Of a stretch of 64,000 nt of DNA, positions 22,442-33,943 are shown piece after piece. The notes beneath the pieces were generated by a model. It was not told where the DNA came from. It did no database searches and was given only the letters and a program-made list of their open reading frames with translations. The stretch is taken from positions 79,354-143,353 of the forward strand of contig JAQCEA010000005.1 of the NCBI GenBank assembly GCA_027620495.1, written 5' to 3'. The translations under genes were made by a program, and so were the position numbers. Source of the DNA: Pseudomonadota bacterium. Lineage in GTDB: Bacteria > Pseudomonadota > Alphaproteobacteria > Puniceispirillales > Puniceispirillaceae. How positions within the stretch are numbered: the first letter of the stretch is position 1; each line of letters begins with the position of its first letter.

Positions 22442-22468
22442 ATAATTCGTAATGATCACAATGGGTTA

Positions 22469-23422
<954 letters not shown>

Positions 23423-23477
23423 TTACTTCCATTGTTGCTTTATCCAGATGACGCCGCTTTGGGGAATCACAATCTCG

Positions 23478-23496
23478 CAGCAACGGCGTGTTGCTG
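23478..23496. other. perfect 7-bp hairpin between zapE and mdh
   Basis: CAGCAAC (23478-23484) and GTTGCTG (23490-23496) form a perfect stem with a five-base loop in the 158-base gap upstream of mdh. There is no T-run on the - strand, so it looks more like a leader hairpin of the mdh message than a terminator. Role unknown. Confidence 0.45.
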
Positions 23497-23574
23497 TGGT
23501 GTAGCGAACTATCCAAAAACATACAAGGGCAATCACCCAAAATCTGGAAAAACTCGGCCGCCGCAAAGACCCGT

Positions 23575-24687
23575 CTATGACCCTGTTGTTTGACCACGGG
23601 CCACCATCTCACCAAGCCGCGATGCCGTACGGTCAAATTCAAACTGCCATTGGTGGCCTGCATATAAGTCATCTATATCGGTTGCGGCTGACGCAACCAA
23701 AAATCGGCCACGGTCATAAAGCGCATCGATCAACCACATAAATCGCCGCGCCAGATGTTCATCACTCTCAGTAAATTGCGGTATTTCGGCAAGCACCACC
23801 CCAGCAAATCGCCCGGCAATGGCCAGATAATCGCGCGCCGCCAGCGGTGCATCACAAAAACTGGCAAAACTGGCATAGCCAATATCACCCGCCACTTTTT
23901 CGATGGTAATATCACGCCCCGCCACCCGTATGGTCTCGCTGGTCACGACCTTGTCATCGGTCACATGCCGGAATGCCACATCAAGCGCGGTTTTTGTGGC
24001 CGCATTCAATGGATGATACCAGGTTGGTATTGATGCCAGAACGGTACTACGCCAATCAATCCCAGCGCCCAGTTCGACCATATCGCACCGCGATTTCAGC
24101 AATTCGATAAAGGGCAAAAAGCGATCCCGATGCAGCCCGTCTTTATATAAATCATCCGCATGCCGGTTTGAGGTGGCAACAACGGTGATACCGCGTGCTA
24201 GAAGCGACGAAAATAACCGCGCCAAAATCATTGCATCGGCAATATCACGCACTTCCATCTCGTCAAAACAGATCACCTGACCGCGCGCCGCCAGCATCTG
24301 TGCGGCGGCCTCGATCGGGTCATCATCATCAGCTTGGCGGGCGGCATGGATATTGTCTTGGGCCAGCACCATAAAATCATGGAAATGCAACCGCCAGACC
24401 GTTGGCGCCGTTTTATGATGCGGCAAGCTGTTGACAAACATATCCATCAGCATGGTTTTGCCGCGGCCAACCCCGCCATAAAAATACAGTCCCATCACCG
24501 GTTGGGACGGTCGGAGGATTTTTTTGACCCAGTTTTGCGACTGGTGCCAACAAAGCTTGTCAATCAAATCATCAAGACGTCTGGCCGCCGCCATTTGCGC
24601 CTGATCTTCGGTAAAATCACCAGCCGCAATTTTCGCGGCTAATTGACGGCTAGGGTATGCTTGCTGGTGGTCTGACGGGTTGGTCAT
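23575..24687 (-). CDS. zapE: cell division ATPase ZapE (AFG1-like)
   Basis: ZapE is an AAA-type ATPase related to mitochondrial AFG1 and associates with the Z-ring; other roles in membrane-protein quality control are proposed. Walker A is GGVGRGKTMLMDMF near residue 74 and Walker B is VICFDEMEVRDIADAM near residue 138. The tail RDIT..FCDAPLAARDYLAIA and RFMWLIDALYDR are typical of the family. It lies upstream of mdh on the same strand, an association common in alphaproteobacteria. Confidence 0.95.
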   Translation of the reverse strand: MTNPSDHQQAYPSRQLAAKIAAGDFTEDQAQMAAARRLDDLIDKLCWHQSQNWVKKILRPSQPVMGLYFYGGVGRGKTMLMDMFVNSLPHHKTAPTVWRLHFHDFMVLAQDNIHAARQADDDDPIEAAAQMLAARGQVICFDEMEVRDIADAMILARLFSSLLARGITVVATSNRHADDLYKDGLHRDRFLPFIELLKSRCDMVELGAGIDWRSTVLASIPTWYHPLNAATKTALDVAFRHVTDDKVVTSETIRVAGRDITIEKVAGDIGYASFASFCDAPLAARDYLAIAGRFAGVVLAEIPQFTESDEHLARRFMWLIDALYDRGRFLVASAATDIDDLYAGHQWQFEFDRTASRLGEMVARGQTTGS

Positions 24688-24754
24688 CGCAACTTGCCAC
24701 CTTTACTGGCGTGGTTATCTGCGCGGTACCACCTCGCCAGTGGCGGCCATACGC

Positions 24755-25531
24755 CTAACGTTGAGCCATCTCACTTTTTATGCTTGCAATCGCTTTGCCC
24801 GGGTTCAGGCCCTTTGGACATGTTTTGGCGCAATTCATGATGGTGTGACACCGATAAAGGGCAAAACTATCATCCAGCGCCTCCAGCCGTTCTGCTTTGT
24901 GGTCATCACGGCTATCGGCAATCCAACGATAGGCCTGCAGCAAAACCGCCGGGCCAAGATATTCATCACTGTTCCACCAATAGCTTGGACAAGCTGTTGA
25001 ACAGCTAAAGCATAAAACACATTCCCACAGCCCATCGAGCTTTTCGCGTTCGGCCGGAGATTGCCGGCGCTCTTCACCATTTGCCGGGGCGGTTTCAGAT
25101 TTTAACCATGGCTCAATAGAGGTAAGCTGCCGATATGGTTGGCTGAGATCTGGTACCAAATCCTTTACCACCGGCATATGCGGCAATGGATAGATTTTGA
25201 CTGTGCCTTTCACATCATCAATGCTTTTAAGGCAAGCCAGCGTGTTGGTGCCATCAATATTCATTGAACAAGACCCACAAATCCCCTCGCGGCAAGACCG
25301 TCTAAAGGTCAGGCTGCTATCTTGTTCGCTTTTGATTTTGATCAGCGCATCCAGCACCATTGGCCCGCAACGATCAAGATCAACTTCGAAACTATCAATT
25401 CGCGGATTGGCATCATCATCAGGTGACCAGCGATAGATTTCAAAGGTCTTTACATTTTGTGCCGCACTATCAGCTTTATGCGTTACGCCCTTGGTCAGGG
25501 TTGAATTTTTAGGCAATTTAAATTTGGCCAT
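24755..25531 (-). CDS. sdhB: succinate dehydrogenase iron-sulfur subunit
   Basis: SdhB carries electrons from the flavin to quinone through three Fe-S centres. The 2Fe-2S cysteines are in [18 protein letters not shown] near residues 80-100, the 4Fe-4S set in [12 protein letters not shown] near 173-184 and the 3Fe-4S set in [17 protein letters not shown] near 230-246. The length of 258 residues is normal. It is the last gene of sdhCDAB, 22 bases after sdhA. Confidence 0.97.
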   Translation of the reverse strand: MAKFKLPKNSTLTKGVTHKADSAAQNVKTFEIYRWSPDDDANPRIDSFEVDLDRCGPMVLDALIKIKSEQDSSLTFRRSCREGICGSCSMNIDGTNTLACLKSIDDVKGTVKIYPLPHMPVVKDLVPDLSQPYRQLTSIEPWLKSETAPANGEERRQSPAEREKLDGLWECVLCFSCSTACPSYWWNSDEYLGPAVLLQAYRWIADSRDDHKAERLEALDDSFALYRCHTIMNCAKTCPKGLNPGKAIASIKSEMAQR

Positions 25532-25553
25532 GATCGTCCTCTTTCACTTCTGC

Positions 25554-27344
25554 CTAATAGACACGCTGGGCTGGTGGAATAGGTGCCACATCATTGCTCA
25601 GCGTATTCATGGCCACCTTGCGGTAGGCGAGCTTTGATTTGTTGTTTTCGTCAAGCCACATCACCGTATGTTTCATCCAATTTTCATCATCGCGTTCGGG
25701 CCAGTCTTCATGTGCATGCGCCCCGCGTGATTCCTGCCGCTGATCCGCAGACCGAATGGTTACCAGCGCTTGCCCCATCAGATTGTCAAGTTCCAGCGCC
25801 TCGATCAAATCGGTATTCCAGATCAATGATTTGTCGGCAACGCCAAGCTGTCCCATGCGGCTTGCAATTTTATCCATGCTTTGCACGCCAGTTGACAAAG
25901 ACTCGCTTGACCGGAACACCGCGGCATGACGTTGCATCGCGTGTTGCATATCAAGCCGAAGCTGGGCCACTGATTCACTGCCATTGGCATGACGCATACG
26001 ATCAAATCTATCGAGGGCTTTGTCAGTGGCCGATTGCGGTGCCTTGGCAACCGCCGCACCAGCGGTCACCGTTTCGCTGGCACGATGCGCCGCCGCCCGG
26101 CCAAACACCACGATATCAAGAAGTGAATTGGTGCCCAACCGGTTGGCACCATGCACCGACACACAGGCGGCTTCGCCAATGGCCATCAACCCCGGCACCA
26201 CGGCATTTTCGTCACCATCTGTCGGTGACAACACTTCGCCATGATAATTGGTTGGGATACCGCCCATATTGTAATGCACTGTCGGCAATACCGGAATCGG
26301 TTCGCGGGTTACATCCACCCCGCAGAAAATCCGCGCTGTTTCGGTAATGCCGGGCAAACGAACATGCAGCGTATCTGGATCGATATGTTCCAAATGCAGC
26401 ATGATATGGTCTTTATTTGGACCAACCCCGCGACCTTCGTTAATTTCAATTGTCATGGCCCGGCTTACAACGTCGCGGCTGGCCAGATCTTTTGCTGTTG
26501 GGGCAAACCGTTCCATAAAACGTTCGCCTTCGGAATTTGTTAGATATCCGCCTTCACCACGCGCCCCTTCGGTGATCAATACACCAGCGCCATAAACACC
26601 TGTGGGGTGAAATTGCACAAATTCCATATCCTGTAGCGGCAAACCTGCCCGCAACGCCATCGCGTTGCCATCGCCGGTGCAGGTATGCGCTGATGTACAA
26701 GAAAAATACACCCGCCCATAGCCACCTGTTGCCAGTACCGTTTGCTGGCCCCAGAACCGGTGCAATCTGCCGTCTTCCATGCACAGCGCAATCACCCCGG
26801 CGCATTCACCAGCATCGGTCATCAACAGGTCAAGCACATAATATTCAATATGGAAATGCGCCGCATATTTTAAACATTGCTGATAGAGGGTATGCAAAAT
26901 AGCGTGGCCAGTCCGGTCGGCGGCGGCACAGGCGCGCCGCGCCATTGATTTGCCATGGTCCAGCGTATGACCGCCAAATGGGCGCTGATAAATTTTACCT
27001 TCTTCGGTGCGGGAAAATGGTACCCCATAATTTTCCAGTTCAATAACCGCCGGAATCGCATTGCGGCACATATATTCAATGGCATCCTGATCGCCTAGCC
27101 AATCAGAGCCTTTGACAGTGTCATACATATGAAACTGCCAATTATCGCCTTCACCCATATTATTTAACGCCGCACCAATGCCACCTTGCGCCGCCACCGT
27201 ATGTGACCGGGTGGGAAAGACCTTGCTGATACAGGCGGTTTTCAATCCAGATGCCGCCATCCCGAGTGTCGCACGCAATCCCGCGCCACCCGCACCAACA
27301 ACAACAACGTCATATTGATGGTCAGTAATTTCATATGCAGTCAT
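25554..27344 (-). CDS. sdhA: succinate dehydrogenase flavoprotein subunit
   Basis: SdhA oxidises succinate to fumarate using covalently bound [17 protein letters not shown] near residue 16 is the FAD dinucleotide fold, and [14 protein letters not shown] near residue 46 contains the histidine that attaches FAD. The active-site regions [17 protein letters not shown] and [13 protein letters not shown] are all intact. The 596-residue protein is of standard length and sits in the expected sdhCDAB order. Confidence 0.98.
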   Translation of the reverse strand: MTAYEITDHQYDVVVVGAGGAGLRATLGMAASGLKTACISKVFPTRSHTVAAQGGIGAALNNMGEGDNWQFHMYDTVKGSDWLGDQDAIEYMCRNAIPAVIELENYGVPFSRTEEGKIYQRPFGGHTLDHGKSMARRACAAADRTGHAILHTLYQQCLKYAAHFHIEYYVLDLLMTDAGECAGVIALCMEDGRLHRFWGQQTVLATGGYGRVYFSCTSAHTCTGDGNAMALRAGLPLQDMEFVQFHPTGVYGAGVLITEGARGEGGYLTNSEGERFMERFAPTAKDLASRDVVSRAMTIEINEGRGVGPNKDHIMLHLEHIDPDTLHVRLPGITETARIFCGVDVTREPIPVLPTVHYNMGGIPTNYHGEVLSPTDGDENAVVPGLMAIGEAACVSVHGANRLGTNSLLDIVVFGRAAAHRASETVTAGAAVAKAPQSATDKALDRFDRMRHANGSESVAQLRLDMQHAMQRHAAVFRSSESLSTGVQSMDKIASRMGQLGVADKSLIWNTDLIEALELDNLMGQALVTIRSADQRQESRGAHAHEDWPERDDENWMKHTVMWLDENNKSKLAYRKVAMNTLSNDVAPIPPAQRVY

Positions 27345-27388
27345 GACAAACCTTCCGGTGCTGGACAGATCAGACCAACAGACCCAAT

Positions 27389-27742
27389 TTAAAATGAAAT
27401 GCGCGCCAGTGCGATAAGACTGACGAGCGCGATTCCCCCCAACGCAACTCTTGCAAACATAATCAGACCGTTACGGCCACTTGCCAGCGGCACATAATCT
27501 TCAATAATCACCTGCACACCAAGCGCGGCGTGATAAATACCTACACTGATCAGCACTGCCAGCGGCAAGGATGTTGTCGGGGCAGCGACCAACTGCCGAG
27601 CCGCTTGATAATCAAGCGTCGCCAACCCACCCAACAGATACACACAATAGACCATCAGCGGTAAGGTCATGATCGCGCTGGCCCTCTGCCACTTCCAGTG
27701 CGGTACAGCCGATCCATGCGGTTTATTTGATTTTCCACCCAT
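27389..27742 (-). CDS. sdhD: succinate dehydrogenase membrane anchor subunit
   Basis: SdhD is a small membrane protein that, with SdhC, binds haem b and quinone. ATG 27742 is preceded by AGGCGGG and gives a 117-residue product with three hydrophobic helices; the frame extends further upstream but that part merely overlaps sdhC. The haem-ligand-like [15 protein letters not shown] segment near residue 70 matches the family. It starts 14 bases after the sdhC stop. Confidence 0.92.
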   Translation of the reverse strand: MGGKSNKPHGSAVPHWKWQRASAIMTLPLMVYCVYLLGGLATLDYQAARQLVAAPTTSLPLAVLISVGIYHAALGVQVIIEDYVPLASGRNGLIMFARVALGGIALVSLIALARISF

Positions 27743-27756
27743 CACCCAACCCGCCT

Positions 27757-28143
27757 TTACAACCACACGGCCCATATCAATGCGGTGATCACAATCGTCA
27801 ACAGCAACACAATCTGCCCGCTTCGATAGACCGCAGGAATGGTCAACCCGATGCCGCGATCCCACGTTAAATGCCGCAACCCATTCAGCGCGTGATAGAC
27901 AAGCGCCACTGAATAGCCAAACAATATGAATGTGCCAATTGGATGGCCAATCACCGTTGCTGCCAATGCGTACCAAACATCACCCGCCGCCAATGCCACA
28001 AGCCATAGGCATAACAACAATGTGCCAGCCGCCAAAGCGGCACCGGTCGCCCGGTGCGAAATTGACATAATCGATGTCAATTGTGGTCGATAGATCTGCA
28101 GATGCGGTGATAACGGACGCGGTTTCGCCATTACAGCCCTCAA
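27757..28143 (-). CDS. sdhC: succinate dehydrogenase cytochrome b556 subunit
   Basis: SdhC anchors the complex in the inner membrane. The signature RPLSPHLQIYRPQLTSIMS near the N-terminus and ISHRATGAALA are characteristic, and the haem-ligand histidine lies in LVYHALNGLRHLTWD near residue 90. Three transmembrane helices are apparent in 128 residues. It is the first gene of sdhCDAB, with a sigma70-like promoter candidate upstream. Confidence 0.95.
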   Translation of the reverse strand: MRAVMAKPRPLSPHLQIYRPQLTSIMSISHRATGAALAAGTLLLCLWLVALAAGDVWYALAATVIGHPIGTFILFGYSVALVYHALNGLRHLTWDRGIGLTIPAVYRSGQIVLLLTIVITALIWAVWL

Positions 28144-28168
28144 TTATGCAACGATAAGACTGATATTT

Positions 28169-28197
28169 TATATGAGACGTTCAGGCAAAATAGTCAA
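28169..28197 (-). promoter_or_regulatory. candidate sigma70 promoter of sdhCDAB
   Basis: On the - strand TTGACT (28197-28192) is followed after 17 bases by CATATA (28174-28169), about 25 bases before the sdhC start. TATAAA shifted by two bases would be an alternative -10 with a 19-base spacer. No operator could be identified. Confidence 0.5.
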
Positions 28198-28284
28198 TGT
28201 GAAAGGCCAAATGCCTTTTGTCCTGCGGCGATTTGGACAAAAATATTTTGATGTTTGCGTTTTTTGGAAAAGCACGGCACAACA

Positions 28285-29124
28285 ATGCCAATGAAACAAA
28301 TTCTGTCGATACAGTCAGCCGTGACCTGTGGTTTTGTCGGCAATAGTGTTGCTGCACCGGTGATCACAACATTGGGTATGCAGCCGTTACGGATCGACAC
28401 CATTTCACTTGCGGCGCATCCCGGCTATGGCACAATTGCTGGTGGCCCCGCCGACCAAGCGCAATTTAGCGCCATCTTAGAGGCACTTACCACGCTTCAT
28501 GTTTTGCCGCAGATCAACAGTGTTGTGACCGGCTATCTTGGTGATGCCAGACAAGCTGATCCGATTCATAGCATGATTCAAAACTGGCAAGCGGCACGGC
28601 CTGATGGGGTCTATGTTCTTGACCCGGTGCTTGGCGACGGGGGCCGACTTTATGTTGATAGCGCTATTGTCGACCAGATCCGGCAAAAGCTTTTGCCAGT
28701 GGCGCATATTGTCACACCTAATCAATTTGAACTGGGATTGCTAACAGATAGCCATATTGAGACAGCTCATGAGGCCGCCAAAGCCGCCGAAACAATGCTG
28801 CAACAAAACCCAAACTTGCGGGCTGTCATTGCCACCGGCATTGCCAATGAAGACCGTGGCATCAGTGATATCAAAGTGACCCGGCATGATGTGACCAGAT
28901 TAGATTATGCAAAACGGCCACATGGTGTTGCTGGGGGGGGCGATTTACTCACCGCTATTTTGGCCTGCTGGCTTACCGCCGGACATGACCTTAACGCCGC
29001 CTTTGCCGCCGCCAGCCATGACGCCCACCGCATGATAGATGACAGCGCCACGGCCATTGATATTGCACTGTTTGACAATCTACACCGGCTGACCGCCTGT
29101 AAATCGGCTGATCACGCCAGCTAG
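28285..29124 (+). CDS. pdxY: pyridoxal kinase
   Basis: This ribokinase-family enzyme phosphorylates pyridoxal, salvaging vitamin B6. The N-terminal ILSIQSAVTCGFVGNSVAAP, the mid-domain YVLDPVLGDGGRLYV and TPNQFELGLLT are characteristic. The catalytic anion-hole region is GVAGGGDLLTAIL, where the usual GTGD reads GGGD but the aspartate base is kept. The frame is open from TTG 28255; ATG 28285 or ATG 28291 is more likely. The stop overlaps that of the convergent asd in the four bases CTAG. Confidence 0.9.
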   Translation: MPMKQILSIQSAVTCGFVGNSVAAPVITTLGMQPLRIDTISLAAHPGYGTIAGGPADQAQFSAILEALTTLHVLPQINSVVTGYLGDARQADPIHSMIQNWQAARPDGVYVLDPVLGDGGRLYVDSAIVDQIRQKLLPVAHIVTPNQFELGLLTDSHIETAHEAAKAAETMLQQNPNLRAVIATGIANEDRGISDIKVTRHDVTRLDYAKRPHGVAGGGDLLTAILACWLTAGHDLNAAFAAASHDAHRMIDDSATAIDIALFDNLHRLTACKSADHAS

Positions 29125-30164
29125 GCGCGCCCGAACAGGCCGCGTTCAGCAATGAGTTCGGCAATCTGTACCGAATTCAGCGCGGCACCTTTACGCAAAT
29201 TATCTGACACGCACCAAAACACCATCCCATTTGGCACGGTTGGGTCTTTACGAATGCGGCTGATATAGACAGCATCCTCGCCAGCCGCCTCATGCGGTGT
29301 GACATAGCCCTCATTCGCCCGGTGATCGACCACCACAACGCCCTCGGCATCATCCAATAAGGCCCGCACACCCGCCTCTGTCATCGGCTTTTCAGTTTCA
29401 ATAAAGACAGCTTCGCTATGGCCCACAAACACTGGGATACGCACACAATGCGCCACAAGCTCGATCGCCGGGTCCAAAATCTTTTTGGTTTCGACGGTCA
29501 TTTTCCATTCTTCCTTGGTAAACCCATCATCAAGGAACACATCAATATGCGGAATGGCATTAAAGGCAATCTGCTTGGTAAATATTTCTGGTTGAACTGC
29601 ATCATTGACGAAAATCGCACGGGTTTGATTGAATAGTTCATCCATCGCTGGCTTACCAGCACCCGATACCGCCTGATAGGTAGAGACCACTACCCGGCGT
29701 ACGCAAAAAGCGTCATGGAGCGGCTTCAACGCCACCACAAGCTGGGCGGTTGAACAATTTGGGTTGGCAATGATATTGCGCCCTTTATTTTTGATCAAAC
29801 ATGATTCGACCGTATCAGCATTCACTTCAGGCACAATCAACGGCACATCATCATCCATGCGAAAGGCTGATGAATTGTCGATCACAATGCAACCGGCCGC
29901 ACCCGCCTTTGGTGCAAACGCCTTTGCCGTGTCGCCACCAGCCGAAAACAGCGCGATATCGGCCGTGCTAAAGTCAAATTTTTCAAGCGGTTCGACAATC
30001 AGCGTTTGATCTTCGCCATAAGACACTTCGCGGCCAGCTGATTTTGCCGAGGCCAGCGCATAAACTTTATCTGCCGGAAACCGGCGTTCGGCTAAAGTTT
30101 GCAGCATTTCACGGCCAACTGCACCAGTTACCCCCACTACAGCCACTCTGTATCCCATGTTCAT
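29121..30164 (-). CDS. asd: aspartate-semialdehyde dehydrogenase
   Basis: Asd reduces aspartyl phosphate to aspartate semialdehyde, the branch point to lysine/diaminopimelate, threonine and methionine. The NADP-binding VVGVTGAVGREMLQTL opens the protein, the catalytic cysteine is in NPNCSTAQL near residue 137, and a conserved histidine lies in CVRIPVFVGHSEAVF. The length of 347 residues is standard. It follows leuB on the same strand with a strong hairpin in the gap. Confidence 0.97.
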   Translation of the reverse strand: MNMGYRVAVVGVTGAVGREMLQTLAERRFPADKVYALASAKSAGREVSYGEDQTLIVEPLEKFDFSTADIALFSAGGDTAKAFAPKAGAAGCIVIDNSSAFRMDDDVPLIVPEVNADTVESCLIKNKGRNIIANPNCSTAQLVVALKPLHDAFCVRRVVVSTYQAVSGAGKPAMDELFNQTRAIFVNDAVQPEIFTKQIAFNAIPHIDVFLDDGFTKEEWKMTVETKKILDPAIELVAHCVRIPVFVGHSEAVFIETEKPMTEAGVRALLDDAEGVVVVDHRANEGYVTPHEAAGEDAVYISRIRKDPTVPNGMVFWCVSDNLRKGAALNSVQIAELIAERGLFGRA

Positions 30165-30177
30165 ATCCTTTATTGAC

Positions 30178-30209
30178 GGGCGGTGGCCTGACCCCTGTCA
30201 GACCCGCCC
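30178..30209. other. two-part hairpin between leuB and asd
   Basis: GGGCGG (30178-30183) pairs with CCGCCC (30204-30209), and inside it CTGAC (30188-30192) pairs with GTCAG (30197-30201) around a four-base loop. There is no T-run on either side, so it may be an mRNA processing or stability element, or a weak attenuating structure, between leuB and asd. Confidence 0.5.
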
Positions 30210-30254
30210 CAGATTGGATGGGTTACCCCACCCGGGTTATCGTGAAAAATACGC

Positions 30255-31367
30255 TTAGCGCGCCAAACGGTCCATTTCGTCAAGCACAGCCTTGGTCATG
30301 CCATCAGTACCGGTCTGTTCGCATCCCGGTGCCATAATGTCGCCGGTGCGTTTGCTTTGCAGCGCATTATTCACCGCGGTTTCAACCAAATCTGCCTCAT
30401 CCGCTTGGTCAAAGCTGTAACGCAGCATCATCGCAAAACTCAAAAACTGTGCCAATGGGTTGGCCAGTCCCTGACCAGCAATATCCGGGGCCGATCCATG
30501 CACCGGTTCATACATTGCCTTTGGCAAGCCTGTTTGCGGGTCTGGCGTGCCAAGCGAGGCTGATGGCAACATGCCAAGCGAACCTGTCAACATGGCAGCA
30601 CAGTCTGATAATAAATCGCCAAACAAATTATCGGTCACAATCACGTCAAACTGCTTTGGATTACGAACCAGCTGCATTGCACAATTATCTGCATACATAT
30701 GGCTCAACTGGACGCCGTCACCTTCGGCCGCATGTAAAGCGGTCATCACTTCGCGCCATAAAACGCCCGAATGCATCACATTGGCTTTTTCAACTGACGT
30801 CAGTCGGCCATTGCGTTTGCGCGCCAAATCCATGCCAACACGCCCGATACGCTGAATTTCCGGCGTTGTATAGGCGTTTGTGTCATAGCCGCGCTTGATG
30901 CCATCGCCAAGGTCATCAATGCCCCGCGGTTCAGCAAAATATGAACCGCCGCATAATTCACGCAAAATCATAATGTCGAGACCAGAAACAACCTCTGGCT
31001 TGAGTGTTGAGGCCTCTACCAGTGCCGGAAATACCATCGCCGGGCGCAAATTGGCAAATAAATCCATTTCTTTGCGCAACCGAAGCAGCCCTGCCTCTGG
31101 GCGCAGTTCGAATGGCACCCCATCATATTTTGGTGTGCCAACAGCACCAAATAAAACCGCATCACTGGCCATTGAGTCAGCAAGTGTTTCTTCGGTCAGC
31201 GGCACGCCATGCACATCATACGCCGCCCCGCCAACAAGCCCTTCTGATATGTCAAAGCCCAGGCTGCGATGTTTCACCAGCCAGTCAATCAGCTTCATAT
31301 TTGCGGCCATGACCTCGTTACCGATACCATCGCCCGGCAACACCATTACTTTGCGGTTAGACGCCAT
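30255..31367 (-). CDS. leuB: 3-isopropylmalate dehydrogenase
   Basis: LeuB oxidatively decarboxylates 3-isopropylmalate in leucine synthesis. [15 protein letters not shown] starts the protein; the substrate-binding [13 protein letters not shown] region and [12 protein letters not shown] metal-binding aspartates are clear, as is the nucleotide-binding [18 protein letters not shown]. The frame extends to 31424 but ATG 31367 is the start that fits the family (370 residues). leuC, leuD and leuB lie in that order of transcription. Confidence 0.97.
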   Translation of the reverse strand: MASNRKVMVLPGDGIGNEVMAANMKLIDWLVKHRSLGFDISEGLVGGAAYDVHGVPLTEETLADSMASDAVLFGAVGTPKYDGVPFELRPEAGLLRLRKEMDLFANLRPAMVFPALVEASTLKPEVVSGLDIMILRELCGGSYFAEPRGIDDLGDGIKRGYDTNAYTTPEIQRIGRVGMDLARKRNGRLTSVEKANVMHSGVLWREVMTALHAAEGDGVQLSHMYADNCAMQLVRNPKQFDVIVTDNLFGDLLSDCAAMLTGSLGMLPSASLGTPDPQTGLPKAMYEPVHGSAPDIAGQGLANPLAQFLSFAMMLRYSFDQADEADLVETAVNNALQSKRTGDIMAPGCEQTGTDGMTKAVLDEMDRLAR

Positions 31368-31386
31368 ATTTACACTTCCCCTATGC

Positions 31387-31992
31387 CTAGAGCCATGGTT
31401 GTTGTTGTGTGCGGTTTGCCTCAAAATCGTCTATTGAGCCGCTTTTTTCCATGGTCAAGCCAATATCATCCAGCCCTTCAAGAAGGCATTTTTTACGAAA
31501 TGCATCTACCTCAAACGAAATCGTCACGCCATTTGGCCGCCGGATCGTCTGCGCTACCAAATCAATAGATAGTTCTGGGTTTTCCGTATCTGCCGCATCT
31601 GCCAGCAACGCATCACGCTCATCTGGCGAAACCACAATTGGCAAAATGCCATTTTTGAAACAGTTATTATAAAAAATATCGGCAAAGCTTGTCGAAATCA
31701 CGCAGCGAATACCAAAATCAAGAAGCGCCCATGGGGCATGCTCGCGGCTGGACCCACAGCCAAAATTGTCACCAGCTACCAAAATTTCTGCCTGCCGGTA
31801 CGGTGCCCGGTTCAGCACAAATTCAGCCACCTCGCCGCCATTGCGGTCAAAGCGCATTTCGTCGAACAAATTTTTACCAAGGCCCGACCGTTTGATCGTT
31901 TTCAAAAATTGTTTCGGGATAATCATATCGGTGTCGATATTCAGAATATCCAGCGGCGCCGCCACGCCGGTCAATTGATCAAATTTTTGCAT
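31387..31992 (-). CDS. leuD: 3-isopropylmalate dehydratase small subunit
   Basis: LeuD partners LeuC to isomerise 2- to 3-isopropylmalate. The swivelling aconitase-type domain shows [14 protein letters not shown] near residue 19 and [18 protein letters not shown] near residue 73, both diagnostic. At 201 residues it has typical size. It starts 17 bases downstream of leuC and ends just before leuB. Confidence 0.97.
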   Translation of the reverse strand: MQKFDQLTGVAAPLDILNIDTDMIIPKQFLKTIKRSGLGKNLFDEMRFDRNGGEVAEFVLNRAPYRQAEILVAGDNFGCGSSREHAPWALLDFGIRCVISTSFADIFYNNCFKNGILPIVVSPDERDALLADAADTENPELSIDLVAQTIRRPNGVTISFEVDAFRKKCLLEGLDDIGLTMEKSGSIDDFEANRTQQQPWL

Positions 31993-32009
31993 CTTGTCGC
32001 TCCGTTCAC

Positions 32010-33413
32010 TTAAATGTCGCGCACATCGGCAAGGTGACCTGTTAATGCCGCTGCAACTGCCATTTGCGGGCTAACCAGATGGGTGCGTCCACCACGGCCC
32101 TGACGACCTTCAAAATTACGGTTAGATGTTGACGCGCACCGCTCACCCTCGGTCAGCTTATCGGCATTCATTGCCAGACACATCGAACATCCCGGCTCGC
32201 GCCATTCAAATCCAGCCGCGATAAACACCTGATCCAGCCCTTCGGCTTCGGCCTGTTCTTTGACAAGGCCAGACCCCGGCACAACCATGGCCCGCATGCC
32301 AGCCGCCACCTTGCGACCATCGGCCAATGCCGCCGCCGCCCGCAAATCTTCGATACGGCTGTTTGTGCATGATCCAATAAAGACTGTATCAACTTTGATA
32401 TCAGTCAGTTTCTGACCAGCTTCAAGCCCCATATATTCAATGGCACGCTCAATCTTTGCGCGTTTGCTTGGATCTTTTTCTTTCGCCGGATCAGGCACGC
32501 ACCCATTGATCGAAATTGCATCTTCCGGGCTGGTACCCCATGTTACGGTCGGGGCGATATCTTCAGCCGCCATGGCAATTTCTCTATCGTAACGCGCGCC
32601 TTCATCAGATGGCAGGGTCTGCCAATAGGCAACCGCCTTATCCCAATTGTCGCCTTTTGGCGTCATTGGACGATCTTTTAAATAGGCAAATGTCGTTGCA
32701 TCTGGGGCAATCATGCCAGCACGGGCGCCAGCTTCAATGGCCATGTTACACACCGTCATACGGCCTTCCATTGACAGGCTGCGGATCGCTGAACCAGCGA
32801 ATTCGATCACATGACCAGTCCCACCGGCGGTGCCGATTTTGCCGATAATCGCCAAAATCACATCCTTTGCCGTAACCCCATCGGCAAGCGTGCCATCAAC
32901 GGTGATGCGCATATTTTTTGCGGGCTTTTGAATCAATGTCTGGGTGGCCAACACATGTTCAACTTCGGATGTGCCGATGCCAAATGCCAAAGCACCAAAG
33001 GCACCATGCGTTGCGGTATGCGAATCACCACAAACAATTGTCATGCCGGGCAGGGTAAATCCCTGTTCTGGGCCAATCACATGGACAATGCCTTGGCGCT
33101 TGTCATCCATTGCAAAATAAGGCACGCCGAATTCGGCAGCATTTTTTTCCAGCGCTTCAACCTGTATCCGGCTTTCTTCATCTTCAATACCGGCAGAGCG
33201 ATCTGTTGTCGGGATGTTATGGTCAGCCACCGCCAATGTGCGGTTTGGTGCCCGTACCGCGCGTTTGGCGTTACGCAACCCTTCAAAAGCCTGCGGACTT
33301 GTGACCTCATGCACCAAATGGCGATCGATATAAATCAGACAGGTGCCGTCATCTTGGCGATGCACAACATGCGCATCCCAAATCTTGTCAAATAAGGTTT
33401 TTGGAGCCGACAT
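32010..33413 (-). CDS. leuC: 3-isopropylmalate dehydratase large subunit
   Basis: LeuC binds the 4Fe-4S cluster of isopropylmalate isomerase. The cluster cysteines appear in [13 protein letters not shown] near residue 349 and in [12 protein letters not shown] near residue 409; [19 protein letters not shown] is the conserved histidine-containing segment. The 467-residue length is normal for the bacterial type. It is the first of leuC-leuD-leuB; no leader peptide gene could be identified in the 55 bases between it and rplS. Confidence 0.97.
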   Translation of the reverse strand: MSAPKTLFDKIWDAHVVHRQDDGTCLIYIDRHLVHEVTSPQAFEGLRNAKRAVRAPNRTLAVADHNIPTTDRSAGIEDEESRIQVEALEKNAAEFGVPYFAMDDKRQGIVHVIGPEQGFTLPGMTIVCGDSHTATHGAFGALAFGIGTSEVEHVLATQTLIQKPAKNMRITVDGTLADGVTAKDVILAIIGKIGTAGGTGHVIEFAGSAIRSLSMEGRMTVCNMAIEAGARAGMIAPDATTFAYLKDRPMTPKGDNWDKAVAYWQTLPSDEGARYDREIAMAAEDIAPTVTWGTSPEDAISINGCVPDPAKEKDPSKRAKIERAIEYMGLEAGQKLTDIKVDTVFIGSCTNSRIEDLRAAAALADGRKVAAGMRAMVVPGSGLVKEQAEAEGLDQVFIAAGFEWREPGCSMCLAMNADKLTEGERCASTSNRNFEGRQGRGGRTHLVSPQMAVAAALTGHLADVRDI

Positions 33414-33468
33414 ATCATTCTCCTGATTGCTGCCGGCGAGGAGATCGTCTCAAAGCCGGTCAGGCAAT

Positions 33469-33849
33469 TTAAGAAGACGATACCTCGCGATGGGTTGTTT
33501 TTTCAGCGATACGCGCCGCTTTACCTGTACGGCCACGCAAATAATAGAGCTTGGCCCGGCGTACCCGGCCGCGACGCATCACGGTGACACCAGCCACTTG
33601 CGGCGCATGTGTTGGAAATACACGTTCAACACCTTCACCATAAGAAATCTTACGAACAGTGAAAGATGAATTGACACCGTCACTGCGGCGCGCAATGCAG
33701 ACGCCTTCAAATGCCTGAATACGTTCACGCTCGCCTTCAACCACTTTCACATCGACCCGCACGGTATCGCCGGGGGCAAAGTCTGGTAAGCTGCGCTGAG
33801 CCAGCACTTTTTCAATTTGTTTTTTGCCAATACGATCAACGATATTCAT
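33469..33849 (-). CDS. rplS: 50S ribosomal protein bL19
   Basis: bL19 sits at the interface of the ribosomal subunits. The sequence has [41 protein letters not shown] and the C-terminal [18 protein letters not shown], all hallmarks of the family. At 126 residues it is slightly long because of the short tail after the core. It ends the rpsP-rimM-trmD-rplS set. Confidence 0.98.
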   Translation of the reverse strand: MNIVDRIGKKQIEKVLAQRSLPDFAPGDTVRVDVKVVEGERERIQAFEGVCIARRSDGVNSSFTVRKISYGEGVERVFPTHAPQVAGVTVMRRGRVRRAKLYYLRGRTGKAARIAEKTTHREVSSS

Positions 33850-33943
33850 CGTCCGGTTCCCTTCATCAATGGTCTGTCATCCACCAGCTATTTGTCATTT
33901 TTGTCCCGCAGTTTTGATCCTGCGACACAGCTATGTGGCTGAC

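Noticed and set aside
27743..27976. Long N-terminal extension of sdhD overlapping sdhC
   Set aside because: The extra residues are the shifted reading of sdhC and do not resemble the family; ATG 27742 with AGGCGGG upstream explains the gene.
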